DNA from: Bacillota bacterium
GTDB lineage: Bacteria; Bacillota; Bacilli; Alicyclobacillales; SLC66
Length of the DNA stretch: 39,125 nt
NCBI GenBank assembly: GCA_021846285.1
Contig: JAJZCB010000027.1
Coordinates: 1 to 39,125, forward strand
Reading direction: 5' to 3'
The notes beneath the pieces are model-generated. The model had not been told where the DNA came from. It did no database searches and saw nothing but the letters and a program-made list of their open reading frames with translations. This document shows, in pieces, positions 14,971 through 23,934 of the stretch. Numbering within the stretch: position 1 is the stretch's first letter; the number at the start of each line of letters is the position of its first letter. Made by a program: the position numbers and the translations under genes.

Positions 14971-15017
14971 AAAGCCGCCTTCGCTTCGGCGTCTGTAGCC
15001 GAAACGAAGGCGGCTTT
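14971..15017 (-). terminator. Strong intrinsic terminator of the LysM gene
   Basis: AAAGCCGCCTTCG (14971-14983) pairs with CGAAGGCGGCTTT (15005-15017), and CTTCGGC inside pairs with GCCGAAA with one mismatch. The result is a stem of about 20 bp with a 7-base loop. The U-rich tail exists on both strands, so it may insulate both directions. It lies about 40 bases past the stop codon of the LysM gene. Confidence 0.85.
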
Positions 15018-15057
15018 CTCAAGACCGGGCCCCTTTTATAAGATATGCCGACGGAGC

Positions 15058-16677
15058 TTATGCGCCAGGCGCCGTGACGTTGACGGTCACAACGGTTGAG
15101 ACGGAGCCAGCAGTGATGGTAATGTGAGCCGTTCCCATCGCAGATAACGAAATAGGTATCGCGATGTTACCGTATTGATCGCTCGTTGCGGTGCCATTAG
15201 CAGATACCACACTTGGGTTATCACTTGAGTAGGTCACCGTTGCATAGGGCACACCCGTTCCGCTCTGATCCTTAACGGCGCCATCCAATGTGAATGTAGT
15301 TGGATTATAAGCGAATTGAATGGTGTTTGCTCCCATGTTAATAGTAGCTGGAGATCCAATCACATTGATCACCGCAGAATTCGAAGCCGTGGACGCAATC
15401 CCATTTACTGTTGCGGAGACTCTGTAGGTGCCTGGCGCTTGGGCCGTAAACAGATGTGTTGTTGGATCAACTGACGTCGTACTGGCATCTCCACCTTGTA
15501 CAGCCGTGACCTGATACGTGGGGGTTCCGGTCAAAGCCATCGGGGAAGTTCCCACCCAAATTGCATCTGTAGCTCCAGTCACCGTCGTAGCATCAGCTGC
15601 GTTGACGGTTACGGCTTCGTCCGACGTCGGCGTTGAAACAGCCATTGCGCCGGTCGCGTTGGTACCCGTAGCAAACGTCACCGCATCTTGTTCGGTAACT
15701 ACGGAGAGATCCCCCTGCAAATCGCCTTTGGCGAAGCCAAAATGCAGAGTAAACTGCCCATTGTCAGCGCTAAAGGCACCGAATCCGATTGTCCCCGTAA
15801 TGGATTGGCCAGGGGCTATCGAGGCATACTGGTTACCACTGAAATAACCCGGTATGAGGCTTGGGGATACATAAATCGGCGTGGTCTCCGAATAACCGCC
15901 AGCCGCCGTGATCGACCAGAGTTTCGGCTGGATTACACAATTGTTGACCGGGTCAGTATTGGTCACTGTTACAGTCAGCGTTTCACGCGACATCGAGTTG
16001 AACGTTATCTTCATGCCATTGGCATCTTCATAGCTGTACGGCAGCTGTGCTTTGGTTCCGTCCGACAATATAACCGCAACATCCTGACGAGGCGTGGTCA
16101 GACTCGATCCGGAAATTGTAGCCGATGGAACTTTCAGGACTTCCCCAACAGTTAGACTGTCGGGATAACTTAACGCGTTCGCCTGTACCAAAGCCTGAAC
16201 AGTGACGCCTGTTGCTTGGGCAATTTTCCAAATGGTATCTCCAGATTGAACTGTATAAGCAGCGTATCCACTTGGGATAATTAGTTTAGACCCAACTTGG
16301 ATTTGATCCGCATTGGCGACACCGTTCGCTTGCACGATGCTTTGCACAGAGGAACCTGTAGCCTGTCCGATTTTCCAAAGGGTATCACCCGATTTAACAG
16401 CCCAGATACTAGGGATTTTCAAGCCTTGCCCGACGTAAATTGAATTCATGTTCGTAATGCCGTTGTATTGAGCGATTTGTGCAACTGGAACGCCTGTACT
16501 TTGCGAGATTTTCCACAGAGTATCTCCACTTTTAACAATCCAGACGGTAGACTGATTCATACCGATGGTTGCAACATTAGTCACGGTTTGAGTGGATGCC
16601 GTTGTATTTGCGTATACTAACGGAGCAGACGTACCGAGAAGCGCAACAATTGTCATTACTGCTATTCCACGTTTCAT
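15058..16677 (-). CDS. Secreted triple-LysM protein with Ig-like C-terminus
   Basis: A 539-residue secreted protein. The signal peptide (1-23) ends LVYANTT. Three LysM peptidoglycan-binding repeats follow at about 45-89, 91-135 and 140-184, each with the V-K/Q-SGDT-L/I-WKI opening. Residues 195-325 form a beta-rich domain (PRQDVAVILSDGT, LTVTVTNTDPVNN) resembling DUF4352/accessory Ig folds. Residues 345-539 hold further bacterial Ig-like repeats (TYRVSATVNG, VTYSSDNPSVVSANG, the Big-domain signature). No hydrolase domain is present, so it is an adhesive or scaffold wall protein. The ATG follows AGGAGGATAA. It has its own promoter and terminator, so it is monocistronic. Confidence 0.9.
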   Translation of the reverse strand: MKRGIAVMTIVALLGTSAPLVYANTTASTQTVTNVATIGMNQSTVWIVKSGDTLWKISQSTGVPVAQIAQYNGITNMNSIYVGQGLKIPSIWAVKSGDTLWKIGQATGSSVQSIVQANGVANADQIQVGSKLIIPSGYAAYTVQSGDTIWKIAQATGVTVQALVQANALSYPDSLTVGEVLKVPSATISGSSLTTPRQDVAVILSDGTKAQLPYSYEDANGMKITFNSMSRETLTVTVTNTDPVNNCVIQPKLWSITAAGGYSETTPIYVSPSLIPGYFSGNQYASIAPGQSITGTIGFGAFSADNGQFTLHFGFAKGDLQGDLSVVTEQDAVTFATGTNATGAMAVSTPTSDEAVTVNAADATTVTGATDAIWVGTSPMALTGTPTYQVTAVQGGDASTTSVDPTTHLFTAQAPGTYRVSATVNGIASTASNSAVINVIGSPATINMGANTIQFAYNPTTFTLDGAVKDQSGTGVPYATVTYSSDNPSVVSANGTATSDQYGNIAIPISLSAMGTAHITITAGSVSTVVTVNVTAPGA

Positions 16678-16775
16678 CGGTTATCCTCCTGTAATCTATG
16701 AGTCATTGATTAGCGCCGTAACCCAACATACCATGCCACACACCATTGGTCATCGATCAAATGATGTTATGTAAA

Positions 16776-16825
16776 CATACTTACGACCAAGTATGGTATT
16801 ATCTTAGAAATAAGCTAAAAAACAA
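16776..16825 (-). promoter_or_regulatory. Probable SigA promoter with adjoining operator-like palindrome
   Basis: On the minus strand, TTGTTT (16820-16825), a 16-bp spacer and GATAAT (16798-16803) precede the LysM gene. Three bases past the -10 box is the perfect palindrome CATACTT-ACGACC-AAGTATG (16776-16795), placed where a repressor would block initiation. It is about 100 bases from the ATG. Confidence 0.5.
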
Positions 16826-16902
16826 GCTGACAACTTGCCACATTGTTCGTCCACCTTCCCGAGGCTTTTGTTGTCCAGCGTGTATCCCACTACTGAATGC
16901 CG

Positions 16903-17736
16903 CTATGGATGAATATCCCCTCGCGCAATATCGTACGCAGCTTGCAACTTAACTGCCGTTTTAGATCCCACAATCCCGTCTACAACTAGTTGGTGATCTC
17001 TTTGAAGTGACCGTACTGCGGCGTCCGTATTAGCATCAAACACACGACTAAGCGGAGCGCGATAATATCCAAGGGCTTGTAACATATCTTGTACCTCGGT
17101 TACATCCGGACCAGGTGACACGTTTAAATGTAGAACTCGGTGAGTGATTACTTGTCCTGTGATCGTTACAAGTGTTCCCATCGGTACGATATTGTACAGT
17201 TGTGTTACATCTGGGTTATTCATTCGGATACAACCATGACTGACGGAACGCCCAATATCCTGTGGATCGTTTGTACCATGGATAGCGTATCCCCCATTGG
17301 GGACAGAGAGACGCATCCAAGCCGCACCAAACTCCCCTCCTGGATTGGGGTATTTTTCAGTTATCACCCAATCCCCAAGCGGGGTCGGCGTACTGTTTTT
17401 TCCGGTTGATACTCGATAACTCGCCGTAATTTTGCCGGTATCATACAGGAAAAGCATGTTTCGAACGTTATCAACGTTGATATGGTAACGACCGCCACCC
17501 CATTGCACTTCCCCTGTTCCAAGTGCTGTCCACGTCATGGGACCAACAATTCCATCGGGATGAAGTCCACTGGCTTGTTGGAATTTTACAACAGCTTGCC
17601 GCGTGTCAGTATTGTAGACGCCATCCCACGGACCGGTGTAATACCCAAGCACGAGAAGACGCCTTTGAACTGCAATGACATCTGGTCCTTGCATATATGG
17701 TGTCGTAACTCGTAGAAACCGACTTGCAATTACCAT
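16903..17736 (-). CDS. L,D-transpeptidase flanked by two peptidoglycan-binding domains
   Basis: A 277-residue enzyme with the order PG_binding_1 (about 11-72, GYYTGPWDGVYNTDTRQAV-FQ), YkuD catalytic domain (82-194), and a second PG_binding_1 (198-269). The YkuD signature HG-x13-SHGCIRM is present with His153, His167 and nucleophile Cys169. It would form 3-3 cross-links or attach proteins in peptidoglycan. No signal peptide is visible from the ATG at 17736, which has GAGAGGGGAT upstream. B. subtilis YkuD also lacks a classical signal and is spore-associated, so a forespore or coat location is possible. An upstream extension to 17856 contains a hydrophobic stretch but no ribosome-binding site. 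Confidence 0.9.
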   Translation of the reverse strand: MVIASRFLRVTTPYMQGPDVIAVQRRLLVLGYYTGPWDGVYNTDTRQAVVKFQQASGLHPDGIVGPMTWTALGTGEVQWGGGRYHINVDNVRNMLFLYDTGKITASYRVSTGKNSTPTPLGDWVITEKYPNPGGEFGAAWMRLSVPNGGYAIHGTNDPQDIGRSVSHGCIRMNNPDVTQLYNIVPMGTLVTITGQVITHRVLHLNVSPGPDVTEVQDMLQALGYYRAPLSRVFDANTDAAVRSLQRDHQLVVDGIVGSKTAVKLQAAYDIARGDIHP

Positions 17737-17922
17737 GTTAATCCCCTCTCTTGCGATAACATCCTCCGAATGCAACTGCACCAACCGTTGTCCTCCACAT
17801 AGGCGTCCGCTGATATTTGAATATGCAAACAACAGCAAGGAGGAAACTCGGTCCATTAAAATGGGCGCCCAGTCTCCGTAGGGATTAGTCGGTCACCAGA
17901 CCCATAGGGCTGGATTGACGCC

Positions 17923-17953
17923 AAAAAGAGCAGGGTCGTTACGACCACCGCTC
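17923..17953 (-). terminator. Intrinsic terminator after CotS-like gene
   Basis: On the minus strand GAGC-GGT-GGTCG-TAA-CGACC-CT-GCTC is followed by TTTTT. The stem is interrupted by a small internal loop. It lies just downstream of the stop codon at 17971 and ends the predicted response regulator-kinase-ggt-cotS transcript. Confidence 0.8.
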
Positions 17954-17970
17954 CTGATTGACCCTCGTAA

Positions 17971-18966
17971 CTAGCGCAGTTCTTGCGCATAATGATCCAA
18001 CTCCATCACCCACTGGCGGATCTGCGCCTCCCGCCGCAACACGCGTTCCAGCTTGAGCGCCGCCGCTCCGTGCTCACCCAGGGGCGTCCGCGCCGCCCGT
18101 CGCAATATCTTGACTGATTTATACGGCAATAACATCCAACCAGCCAACAGATCACAATCCGCCCGCCCGAGCGGGGAGACTCGACGATATCCGTCCAATA
18201 TGGCCCTGGTCAACGAGAAATTCCAATCTGTATCCTTCCCGGTCAGACGAATCATCCGAAACAGATCATAGACCGGCAAGTCGATCCGCAGCGTTTCAAA
18301 GTCGATCAGGTGTGGACCGCTCTTTGTGAGCACAAAGTTGGCGGGTCCACTGTCGCCATGGCACAGGGAACCTGTCGCGCGCGCCGCGCTGACCAGAGAA
18401 GGGTAGTCGGCTGCAGTGAGTCGTTGAAGCGCTTTACTTGTCCGTTCCAGCAAATCATCTTTATACGGACCAAGCGCAGCGCTTAGTGCACTGGAGTGTC
18501 GAAATGGACCTGATCCCGCAATCGCCTGTTTGAGTATCTCCCGTCCTGACAGAAAGAACGCAGACCACTGGCCCAGTTCCTGCTTCGCGCCCGGTTGAAC
18601 GATCCGTCGAGTTCGCCCAGCGCGGTGAAACTTCGCCAGCGCAGCGGCGCAATTCGCGAGCGCCCCGCGGTCGGATGGTGATGGGGTGGATCCCTGCAAC
18701 CATGGGGTCATGACGTATAACGTTTCGTGACCCGGCAACCGCGCCACAGGCCCCCAGGCAAACTGTTCGAATCCGCGCTCCCTCACGATACCGAGCGCGC
18801 GCCCCATCCAGCGCAATTGCGCCCGTGAATAGGCCATTCGCTTCAGGCAGTACTGTCTGTTGCGTCCGTCCACAAGATGAAAGACGCCCGACTTGACAGT
18901 CCGTGCCACACGTACGTCGATCTTGAAAGCTTGCAGCACCTGTGACCTCAGACGTTCACTCACCAT
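17971..18966 (-). CDS. CotS/YutH-family spore coat kinase-fold protein
   Basis: A protein of about 331 residues with the aminoglycoside-phosphotransferase/choline-kinase fold used by spore-coat proteins CotS, CotI and YutH. The catalytic loop is LCHGDSGPANFVL (HGD-x4-N) and the metal-binding motif LIDFETLRID. An N-terminal lobe lysine is likely in YCLKRM. CotS-family proteins associate with the inner/outer coat; kinase activity is predicted, not shown. The start is uncertain: the ATG at 18966 follows AAAGGCGG by 12 bases, while a GTG ten codons upstream has no ribosome-binding site. The gene is the last of a probable operon, 110 bases after gamma-glutamyltransferase. Confidence 0.85.
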   Translation of the reverse strand: MVSERLRSQVLQAFKIDVRVARTVKSGVFHLVDGRNRQYCLKRMAYSRAQLRWMGRALGIVRERGFEQFAWGPVARLPGHETLYVMTPWLQGSTPSPSDRGALANCAAALAKFHRAGRTRRIVQPGAKQELGQWSAFFLSGREILKQAIAGSGPFRHSSALSAALGPYKDDLLERTSKALQRLTAADYPSLVSAARATGSLCHGDSGPANFVLTKSGPHLIDFETLRIDLPVYDLFRMIRLTGKDTDWNFSLTRAILDGYRRVSPLGRADCDLLAGWMLLPYKSVKILRRAARTPLGEHGAAALKLERVLRREAQIRQWVMELDHYAQELR

Positions 18967-19075
18967 ACGCCAAACCCGCCTTTGGAACGCTGTCACGCTG
19001 TTCCGCGATCGTTTTTGTATATCGTATGGTGAAGCCCTTATTTGCGAACCATCTCAGACATTGCGTATGCGCGCG

Positions 19076-20683
19076 TTACCACGCCGCAATGGCGCCGTCA
19101 GTGCGCCCCTCTGTTCCACCCGCCAGCACGCCCGACTCATCGCGCCAAATGATCTGTCCTCGGCCAAATCCACCACCGTCCAGCGCCAGATGCACGTCGT
19201 GACCAAGCTCCTTCAACTCAAGCGCGACATGCTCTGGAACACTCCGTTCCAGTTCCACGGCGCGGCCTTTCATCCACTGCCACCGCGGCGCATCCAGAGC
19301 CGCCTGCGGGTTCAGATGAAAATCGATGGCGTTCATGATCACCTGCACGTGCCCCTGCGGTTGCATGAATCCTCCCATCACGCCGAACGGACCGATCGCT
19401 CGACCATTTTGCGTAACGAATCCGGGAATAATCGTGTGATACGTGCGCTTGCCTGGTTCCAGATAGTTGGCCCTTGTGCTGTCAAGCGAAAACGTGTGGC
19501 CGCGATTTTGCATGCTGATACCGGTTCCCGGCACCACAATGCCAGAACCAAACCCCATGTAGTTGCTCTGAATCAGCGAAACCATCGCGCCATCCGCATC
19601 CGCCGTCGCCAAATAGACGGTTCCGCCGCGCGGAGGCGATCCCGCCGTCGGTTCACCGGCCCGATCGCCGATGAGTTCCCGTCGGCTCCGCGCGTAAGCT
19701 TGTGATAACAGCATCTCGACCGAAACGGTCATATGAGTCGGATCGGTAATGAATTCAAGCGCGTCCGCAAATGCAAGTTTGATTGCTTCGATTTGTCGAT
19801 GGTAAGTGGCAGGCGTCTCCTTGACGGTAAACTCATCGTGCTGCAGCATGTTCAGCGCCATCAGCGCGACCAGCCCCTGCCCATTGGGCGGAAGTTCCCA
19901 AATGTCGTAACCGCGATAAGAAACGCTGATCGGATTCACCCACTCTGGCCTGTACGCCGCCAGATCGGCCGCCCGGAGATAGCCGCCAAAGTCTTTGAAG
20001 CATTGTTCCATGCGCTCGGCCAGTTCCCCTTGATAAAAAGACAGCGCTCCAGTCTCTGCGATCGCGCGTAAGGTCGCGGCATGATGCGGCGACCGCCACA
20101 TTTCCCCAGGTTTTGGAGCGCGTCCTTGCGGCGCGAATGTCGCAAACCAGGCTGCATACTCTGGTCCTTTCAGATGCTTTGCATACACGTCATAGGCGCG
20201 CGCCCACGATTTTGCGAGAACGGGTGACAGCGGAAATCCCTCTTCTGCATAAGCGATGGCTGGCTCAAGGACAGTCGTCAAAGGCAACCGGCCAAATCGC
20301 CTGGAAAGCTCCGCCCACCCGGCAGGTGCGCCTGGTACTGTGACGGGCTGCACGCCAAACCGCGGCAGAGCATCGTAACCCGCCTTGCGGACCGCCTCGG
20401 CGGACATGAGCTGCGGAGCAGGCCCGCTGGCATTTAGACCATACAGGCTGCCGTCTTTATGGACGATGGCAAACAGGTCGCTCCCGATGCCATTGGCAGT
20501 CGGTTCGACCACCGTCAGACAGGCTGCCGAAGCAATCGCGGCGTCGATCGCGTTGCCTCCCTGCTGCAAGATCTGAAGACCGGCCTGCGCCGCCAACGGT
20601 TGCCCTGTGGCGACCATGCCGCGCTTTGCAAACACAGTGGTGCGGCGAGACGCGTAAGGATAGTGCGCAGCATCAAATTTCAT
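19076..20683 (-). CDS. Gamma-glutamyltransferase family protein
   Basis: A 535-residue Ntn-hydrolase proenzyme of the gamma-glutamyltranspeptidase family. It would autocleave before Thr355 in the PRGGTVYLATAD motif to give large and small subunits; the small subunit keeps NYMGFGSGIVVPGTGI, MQNRG and GGFMQPQGH. The N-terminus has no signal peptide, unlike secreted Ggt; the cytoplasmic YwrD-like branch is the better match. Likely reactions are hydrolysis or transfer of gamma-glutamyl groups, or cephalosporin-acylase-type amide cleavage. The ATG at 20683 lies behind GGGAGG. It follows the sensor kinase gene by about 23 bases, so the two-component system probably controls or is co-expressed with it. 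Confidence 0.9.
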   Translation of the reverse strand: MKFDAAHYPYASRRTTVFAKRGMVATGQPLAAQAGLQILQQGGNAIDAAIASAACLTVVEPTANGIGSDLFAIVHKDGSLYGLNASGPAPQLMSAEAVRKAGYDALPRFGVQPVTVPGAPAGWAELSRRFGRLPLTTVLEPAIAYAEEGFPLSPVLAKSWARAYDVYAKHLKGPEYAAWFATFAPQGRAPKPGEMWRSPHHAATLRAIAETGALSFYQGELAERMEQCFKDFGGYLRAADLAAYRPEWVNPISVSYRGYDIWELPPNGQGLVALMALNMLQHDEFTVKETPATYHRQIEAIKLAFADALEFITDPTHMTVSVEMLLSQAYARSRRELIGDRAGEPTAGSPPRGGTVYLATADADGAMVSLIQSNYMGFGSGIVVPGTGISMQNRGHTFSLDSTRANYLEPGKRTYHTIIPGFVTQNGRAIGPFGVMGGFMQPQGHVQVIMNAIDFHLNPQAALDAPRWQWMKGRAVELERSVPEHVALELKELGHDVHLALDGGGFGRGQIIWRDESGVLAGGTEGRTDGAIAAW

Positions 20684-20706
20684 CAAACAGTTCCTCCCTC
20701 GCTTGG

Positions 20707-22083
20707 TCAGGCGTCGCGTTTGCGATCTGTTGGCAGGATCACGCGAAATATAGTGCCCTGCCCCACTTTGCTGTCGACGTCAATGCGTCCATGATGACTG
20801 TCGACAATCCATTTGGCGATGGCGAGTCCGAGCCCTGCGCCAGAACCTCCTCGACTGCGCGATTTCTCGGCGCGGTAAAACCGATCGAAGATTTGCGGCA
20901 AATCGTTCGCATCAATGCCCATGCCTGTGTCCTCCACTTCAAGGCGCACAGCCGATTGTCGAATCCGCTCCAGGCGGATGCGAATTTCGCCTTCCAGCGT
21001 ATATTGAATCGCATTGTTAATCAAAATAACGCACAGTTGATGAAGTCTACCGGAATCGCCCCACACGGAGATTGCGCCCTCGACGTCGCCCTCATGCCCA
21101 CTGTGAGCTTCACCGGGGGAGTTCGGCGCTGCATTCGCATTCTGTCCAGGCGCCGCCTCACCCCCTTGAATGTCCACACGCATACCGATGCCCTTAGCTT
21201 CCGCGAATACCTGCAGCGTGTCAAACACCTCCAGGACGATTTCGTCCAACCGAACCCGCTCATGCGCGATCAGCGTCTGGTGTGAGTCCGCCTTTGCGAG
21301 AGTCAGCAGATCGCCAGTGAGTCGCACCAACCGTCGCGACTCTGATTTGGCGTGGTTAATCCACTCCAGATTGTCCATGACACTCTGATCTGCATGCCCC
21401 AGGACAATGTCCAGATTCGCCTGAATAACGGCAAGGGGGGTCCGCAGTTCGTGCGAGGCGTCGCCGACAAACTGTTGCTGTCGCTCCCAAGATCGGCGAA
21501 TCGGCCGCAATACGCGTTCCGAAGCAACAAAAAACACACCGGTGGCCAAGACGATGCCGCCGGCTCCCACCCACAAAAGAACACTGAGCAATCGACTGAG
21601 CAGAGCCATATCGCGGTCAATGTCGATCACAAACTGCACATATCCAGCCACACTGCCGCTGGCGCCTTCCAGTTGTACGGTCATCACCAGAGTGTGTATG
21701 CGCAATGCGCGTATGTAAACTGTCGAAAACAGCACGTTGTGACGCATGCCTGCCAAAGAAAAGGGAATACTGGACGCTAGGGAACTGTTGTCAGCAAACA
21801 GTACGGCCCCTTGGGGATTCCGGATCACCATCAGCGGGTGACGGGACAACGCAGAATATGGATGTTCCAATAAGATCCGGGTGTGCAGAGCGCTGGGACC
21901 CTCCAGAAACAGCAACGCCCGTCGCGCCAGCGGAAAGCTTTGCGAACTCAGTTGCATGTCCAACTCCCTCATGGTAAGCCGATCGGTGACCGTGTAAATG
22001 CCCACCGCAACCATCACATACAGCACAGCGAAAATGGTCACCAGCAGAAGTGTCAGTTTGATCCGCGCATGGGTGAACAACAT
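20707..22083 (-). CDS. Sensor histidine kinase
   Basis: A 458-residue membrane histidine kinase. Transmembrane helix 1 is at about 8-32 and helix 2 at about 163-187, enclosing an extracellular sensor of 130 residues. Then come a short HAMP-like linker (RVLRPIRRSWERQQQF), the H-box SHELRTP with His211, N-box INNAIQYT (Asn356/357), DTGMGI (385-390), a GAGLGLAIAKWIV G2 box and a normal end. An extra glycine/alanine/asparagine-rich insert (about 305-335) sits before the ATP-binding lobe. Its start is one base after the stop of the response regulator (TAATATG), so translation is coupled. The signal is unknown; position suggests envelope or spore-related cues. Confidence 0.95.
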   Translation of the reverse strand: MLFTHARIKLTLLLVTIFAVLYVMVAVGIYTVTDRLTMRELDMQLSSQSFPLARRALLFLEGPSALHTRILLEHPYSALSRHPLMVIRNPQGAVLFADNSSLASSIPFSLAGMRHNVLFSTVYIRALRIHTLVMTVQLEGASGSVAGYVQFVIDIDRDMALLSRLLSVLLWVGAGGIVLATGVFFVASERVLRPIRRSWERQQQFVGDASHELRTPLAVIQANLDIVLGHADQSVMDNLEWINHAKSESRRLVRLTGDLLTLAKADSHQTLIAHERVRLDEIVLEVFDTLQVFAEAKGIGMRVDIQGGEAAPGQNANAAPNSPGEAHSGHEGDVEGAISVWGDSGRLHQLCVILINNAIQYTLEGEIRIRLERIRQSAVRLEVEDTGMGIDANDLPQIFDRFYRAEKSRSRGGSGAGLGLAIAKWIVDSHHGRIDVDSKVGQGTIFRVILPTDRKRDA

Positions 22084-22084
22084 A

Positions 22085-22777
22085 TTATAGCCCCTTTAGC
22101 ACATAGCCAACACCGCGGACGGTGTCTATGCTGCAGCCCATGCCTTCACCGCCCGTCGTTTCCATAGATTGCAGTTTTTTGCGCAGAAAGTGGACGTAAA
22201 TCTCCACCGCATTGGTATCGAGCGGAGCTTCGAGGCCCCATACACGATCGAGAATCAGTTCCTTCGGCAACACCTGACCCGGATTACGCAGAAAGAGTTC
22301 CAACAGTTGAAACTCCTTGGCCGTCAGATGAAGGACCGCGTCGCGACAGGTGACCTGCCGCGTCAGCAAATTGAGACGAAACTCGCCAACCGCCAGTTCT
22401 TTGGTTCCCATCACATCGCCAGTACGTCTCGTCAAGGCCCGAATCCGTGCGAGCAGTTCAGTGGTGGCAAACGGTTTGACCAAATAGTCATCGGCGCCGC
22501 TGTCGAGTCCGTGAACACGGTCGTCAACCGCATCCTTCGCTGTGAGCAACAGCATCGGCGTTGAGACTCCTTCGTCCCGCAGGGTGCGCACGATGTCATA
22601 TCCGGACATGCCAGGCAACATGACATCAATGATAAGAACGTCATAAACTTCAGCGCGCCCCATGTCAAGTCCAGTCATTCCGTCATGGGCGACGTCCGTT
22701 GCGTACTGCTGCTCAGAGAGCAGTTGCGCCAGCGCCTGAGTCAACTTTACCTCGTCATCGACAATCAGGATGCGCAT
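22085..22777 (-). CDS. OmpR/PhoB-family response regulator
   Basis: A 230-residue regulator with a receiver domain (acidic pocket DDE at 7-9, phospho-acceptor Asp51 in IIDVMLPG, Thr79, Lys101 in LVKPF) and a winged-helix DNA-binding domain (about 128-228, LTAKEFQLLELFLRNPGQV and EIYVHFLRKKL). It is the cognate partner of the coupled kinase and probably activates its own operon with the gamma-glutamyltransferase and CotS-like genes. There is no strong ribosome-binding site (GAAGGGGTGAAGCG before the ATG). Confidence 0.95.
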   Translation of the reverse strand: MRILIVDDEVKLTQALAQLLSEQQYATDVAHDGMTGLDMGRAEVYDVLIIDVMLPGMSGYDIVRTLRDEGVSTPMLLLTAKDAVDDRVHGLDSGADDYLVKPFATTELLARIRALTRRTGDVMGTKELAVGEFRLNLLTRQVTCRDAVLHLTAKEFQLLELFLRNPGQVLPKELILDRVWGLEAPLDTNAVEIYVHFLRKKLQSMETTGGEGMGCSIDTVRGVGYVLKGL

Positions 22778-23071
22778 CGCTTCACCCCTTCACTCCAGAC
22801 TTCCGGATCCAGTTTAATTTTCCCTGCTTGAAAACGGCTTAATAACGCAGGGCCGATTTGGACCGACTCAGATCTGCGCTTTCAAGGGTATTTCGACGCA
22901 TGTGGCTGGACTGGCGCGTATGGTAGACACCTTTATCGGGTTGCCTGTGACTCGCCCGACATGCCGCTGTGCTGGCAATCGCCGGGCAGTGTGCAATGGC
23001 AATAACCCTGTCGCCACTCCAAATTATACTGGACCCGGGACAAGGAGAGTAGGGGTTCGGTTATGAACGTT
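22778..23071. other. Leader/promoter region of the two-component operon
   Basis: About 290 bases. A perfect TATAAT (23024-23029, minus strand) could be the -10 box of the operon, but no good -35 is seen at 17 bases. This would give a leader of about 240 bases holding a long imperfect stem, GCCCG near 22985 with CGGGC near 22957. No known riboswitch is recognised. Confidence 0.35.
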
Positions 23072-23581
23072 TTACGGTAACACGACGAGCATGCCAACCA
23101 TCGGACCGTGCTGCTCCACCGTCCGGTGAATCTCGCATACGATCGGGAAATACCCGGCATGGGTCGCGAAAAACCTCACGGTTTTCATCTCTCCTCGGGA
23201 GACGGACGTCTTGACGCCGTATGCTTCAATCGTTATGGGATGCACCGGCCCTTTTACTCCATAAAAATGAAGCGCCACATCGTCGCCGCGATGGACCACG
23301 ATCACACCAGGATCAAAGCGGTACACTGCAATCTCGGGATGCCCTTTGGGCGCGGACTTGATTTCATTGGTCACGATCGTATATTCCACAGTCGGCGCTG
23401 TGACGGCTGCCTGATGCGGTCGCGGCATTCCGTCTGTCTGTGTCGTGTGCGGCTTTGCTCCGGTGGCCGCCGCCGATACTCCTGTGTGCAGCGATAACCC
23501 GACGAACGTCTCTAGACTCGCAAGCGCCAACAGGCGCAACCATTTTCTCTTATGGCGGAACCATTTTTGCTCATAAGACAC
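23072..23581 (-). CDS. Secreted cupredoxin-like blue-copper protein
   Basis: A 169-residue exported protein with a basic N-terminus (KWFRHKRKWLR), a hydrophobic signal ending GVSAAATGA, and a single cupredoxin domain (about 65-169). Plausible type-1 copper ligands are His114 (GPVHPITIEAYG), Cys149, His152 or His158, and Met161 or Met164 in VCEIH-x5-HGPMVGMLVV, close to the plastocyanin C-x2-H-x-M pattern. It could shuttle electrons or buffer copper at the outer membrane face. The GTG start at 23581 is chosen because it directly precedes the signal peptide; its ribosome-binding site is weak, and the frame stays open for 34 more codons. No copper ATPase or oxidase gene is adjacent. Confidence 0.8.
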   Translation of the reverse strand: MSYEQKWFRHKRKWLRLLALASLETFVGLSLHTGVSAAATGAKPHTTQTDGMPRPHQAAVTAPTVEYTIVTNEIKSAPKGHPEIAVYRFDPGVIVVHRGDDVALHFYGVKGPVHPITIEAYGVKTSVSRGEMKTVRFFATHAGYFPIVCEIHRTVEQHGPMVGMLVVLP

Positions 23582-23934
23582 TGCCAGGACCCCACTCTCT
23601 TGACGAACTATGAGCGCGTTCAGGCGCACATACTGGCAATATGACCCCCGAACTGAAGAAGTATGCACAAGAACTTGCGCCAATCACTCTTGACCAACCG
23701 CCGCAAGCAACCTTCATGAATGGTACAATCCAGATGAGCGCCTGTCGGTGCAGGATATCGCCGATGAGTTGTCATCGCCGCAGGCAGTATCTGGAAGGCG
23801 GTGTTTCTCCGATCAACCCTCGGGCACTCATTGTTTTACGGATCGGCTGAACAAATATGCAGAATGGTTCGTCTCTCAAGTATGTGGCCGAGAGTGTGAC
23901 AAACGCCGCCAAATTGCCATAAAGGATGGTTTCC

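Noticed and set aside
15518-16155. Open frames on the plus strand within the LysM gene
   Set aside because: They mirror the repetitive Thr/Val/Ala-rich coding strand, have no ribosome-binding sites and no recognisable domains.
18893-19705. 270-codon plus-strand frame across the cotS-ggt boundary
   Set aside because: Antisense to two well-recognised genes, Arg/His-rich shadow translation without domain or ribosome-binding site.
22778-23071. Known riboswitch in the leader of the two-component operon
   Set aside because: A long leader with stems is possible, but none of the conserved cores I know can be matched.
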